From: an uncultured Bacillus sp.
GTDB taxonomy: Bacteria > Bacillota > Bacilli > Bacillales > DSM-1321
DNA length: 7,883 nucleotides
Assembly (NCBI GenBank): GCA_934215995.1
Contig: CAKQBC010000098.1
Coordinates: 1-7,883, forward strand
Reading direction: 5' to 3'
Shown one piece after another: positions 6,811 through 7,883 of the stretch. Both the position numbers and the translations under genes were made by a program. The notes under the pieces are model-generated. The model did no database searches and was not told where the DNA came from. It saw only the letters and a list, made by a program, of their open reading frames with translations. Each line of letters opens with the position of its first letter. The first letter of the stretch is position 1.

Positions 6811-7883
6811 CTACACGTATTTTAAAATAATGAAAGACGTTTCTCCGCTCGGTTCACTGAGATCCGATTTCTTTATGCCGGGAATCCAGATGATGCGGCT
6901 CTCGCTATCTTCAACAATGGGCCATACAGCCCTGTCGGCAACAGGTATTTTTTCATTGATAAAAATATCCTTCACCTTTTTGGAACCTGATAAGCCTTTT
7001 ACTCTCATACGGTCCCCGTTCAATCTTGACCTGACCCTTAACGGAAGTTTCGTTAATTCTGTATCTATGTATAGTACATCATTCCCGTATCCTTCCCATT
7101 CCGCTCCCTTTTCGCCATAGCTGGCCACGATCCGCCTTCCGGTCGGAAGAACGGTTTCCCCAGGTATGGAAATCGGCAGGGAATAGGGTTCATATGCATC
7201 CTGCGCAAATTGAAACGTACAATCATCGTATGATTTTATGACTCTTAACCCATTGGGCAAATGCACTTCGCCTGATGGATAAGATCCATGCAGAAGAGTC
7301 AGAATCGATTCAATATGCGAAGCCGATAACTCTTCATGTCTTTCAAAATAAAGATAGTTTAATATTAGTTGAATAGCTCTTCTTTGTAAAGGCTTTGACA
7401 TCCCCAGCAAGCCGCTTCTTTTAACATATGAACAATTTGCTTTTTTTATCCAAAATGGGGCAAGTTGCTCTTCTGCCAATGAGGCCAGAAGCTCTTCATC
7501 CTCCCTCAATTCCTCGCTGAAACGCTGAAAATGCTCGTGCGCTTTCGGATTTTCCGCTTTCAGGAATGGCAGGACTTTCTGGCGGTACCTGTTTCTCGCA
7601 TACAGGCCTTTTTCATTGCTGTCATCGACCCTTGGGACCAAACCGTTCTGCTCGCAGTAAAGGGAGATTTCCCGCTTCGTCAAACATAGGAAGGGACGGA
7701 TGATTTCGTTTTCTTTCCACTTCCTTTTGACGGCGATCCCGGCCCTTGCCGAACCGCTGGCTCCCCTTGTCAGCCTCATAAGCATGGTCTCCATCTGGTC
7801 ATCGCCGTGATGTCCTAAAGCAAGTTTATGTATATTATATTTTTTCATTACCGCAAGAAAAAATTCATAGCGCAGCTCCCTGG
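6811..7883 (-). CDS. tilS: tRNA(Ile)-lysidine synthase, C-terminal part (5' end outside window)
   Basis: TilS attaches lysine to C34 of the CAU-anticodon tRNA-Ile, changing its reading from AUG to AUA. The frame is open to the right edge and has about 357 residues here, against about 460-470 for the family, so the N-terminal SGGxDS ATP loop lies outside. The visible start of the frame reads RELRYEFF, then LGHHGDDQMETMLMRLTRG, the conserved HxxDD-ET-LMRL-RG block of the N-type PPase domain; the ATG at 7848 is internal to this domain and is not the start. Next come PFLCLTKREI and the VDDSN-x7-RNRYR tRNA-contact region. The C-terminal TilS domain (roughly the last 130 residues) includes LRVRSRLNGDRMRVKG and KVKDIFINEKIPVADR. 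The gene ends with TAG at 6811. No frameshift is visible in the part present. Confidence 0.95.
   Translation of the reverse strand, partial: RELRYEFFLAVMKKYNIHKLALGHHGDDQMETMLMRLTRGASGSARAGIAVKRKWKENEIIRPFLCLTKREISLYCEQNGLVPRVDDSNEKGLYARNRYRQKVLPFLKAENPKAHEHFQRFSEELREDEELLASLAEEQLAPFWIKKANCSYVKRSGLLGMSKPLQRRAIQLILNYLYFERHEELSASHIESILTLLHGSYPSGEVHLPNGLRVIKSYDDCTFQFAQDAYEPYSLPISIPGETVLPTGRRIVASYGEKGAEWEGYGNDVLYIDTELTKLPLRVRSRLNGDRMRVKGLSGSKKVKDIFINEKIPVADRAVWPIVEDSESRIIWIPGIKKSDLSEPSGETSFIILKYV

Noticed and set aside
7846..7848. ATG at 7848 as the start of the tilS frame
   Set aside because: Conserved TilS sequence (RELRYEFF) continues upstream in frame to the window edge, so the gene is cut by the edge and this ATG is internal.

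Overview
The window carries a conserved housekeeping cluster of low-GC Gram-positive bacteria, all on the minus strand: tilS (partial) - hpt - ftsH - coaX - hslO - yacD/prsA-like - cysK. This gene order is the one known from Bacillus subtilis (tilS-hprT-ftsH-coaX-hslO-yacD-cysK). The proteins also read as close Bacillaceae orthologues, with Shine-Dalgarno sequences near AAGGAGG and AT-rich sigma-A-type promoters. The organism is therefore most likely a Bacillaceae species with a moderate-GC genome; I cannot name the genus.

Layout in transcription order (right to left). tilS enters from the right edge without its N-terminal ATP-pyrophosphatase loop and ends at 6811. hpt follows after 30 bases with its own strong Shine-Dalgarno. 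A 107-base gap holds the ftsH promoter and a very strong ribosome site, then ftsH (6121-4052). A strong hairpin terminator (4003-4042) closes ftsH. A roughly 115-base gap with an extended -10 promoter starts a second unit, coaX - hslO - yacD, with 15 bases between the first two genes and an overlapping or 26-base junction between the last two. That unit ends in a terminator overlapping the yacD stop codon (1287-1319). The next 150 bases show no gene; they lead into a sigma-A-type cysK promoter with an inverted repeat at the likely transcription start, placed as a CymR-type operator would be. cysK ends at 131 and is followed by a perfect 9-bp hairpin.

The gene functions cover tRNA-Ile lysidinylation and purine salvage (TilS, HprT), membrane protein quality control (FtsH), coenzyme A synthesis (type III pantothenate kinase), redox-triggered chaperoning (Hsp33), extracytoplasmic folding (PrsA-like parvulin) and cysteine synthesis (CysK). 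There is no phage, transposon, CRISPR array or defence system. I do not see a previously undescribed system. The points worth a second look are a structured, repeat-like segment at the left edge (1-95), the unusual translation start of the PrsA-like gene, and the long acidic tail of FtsH.
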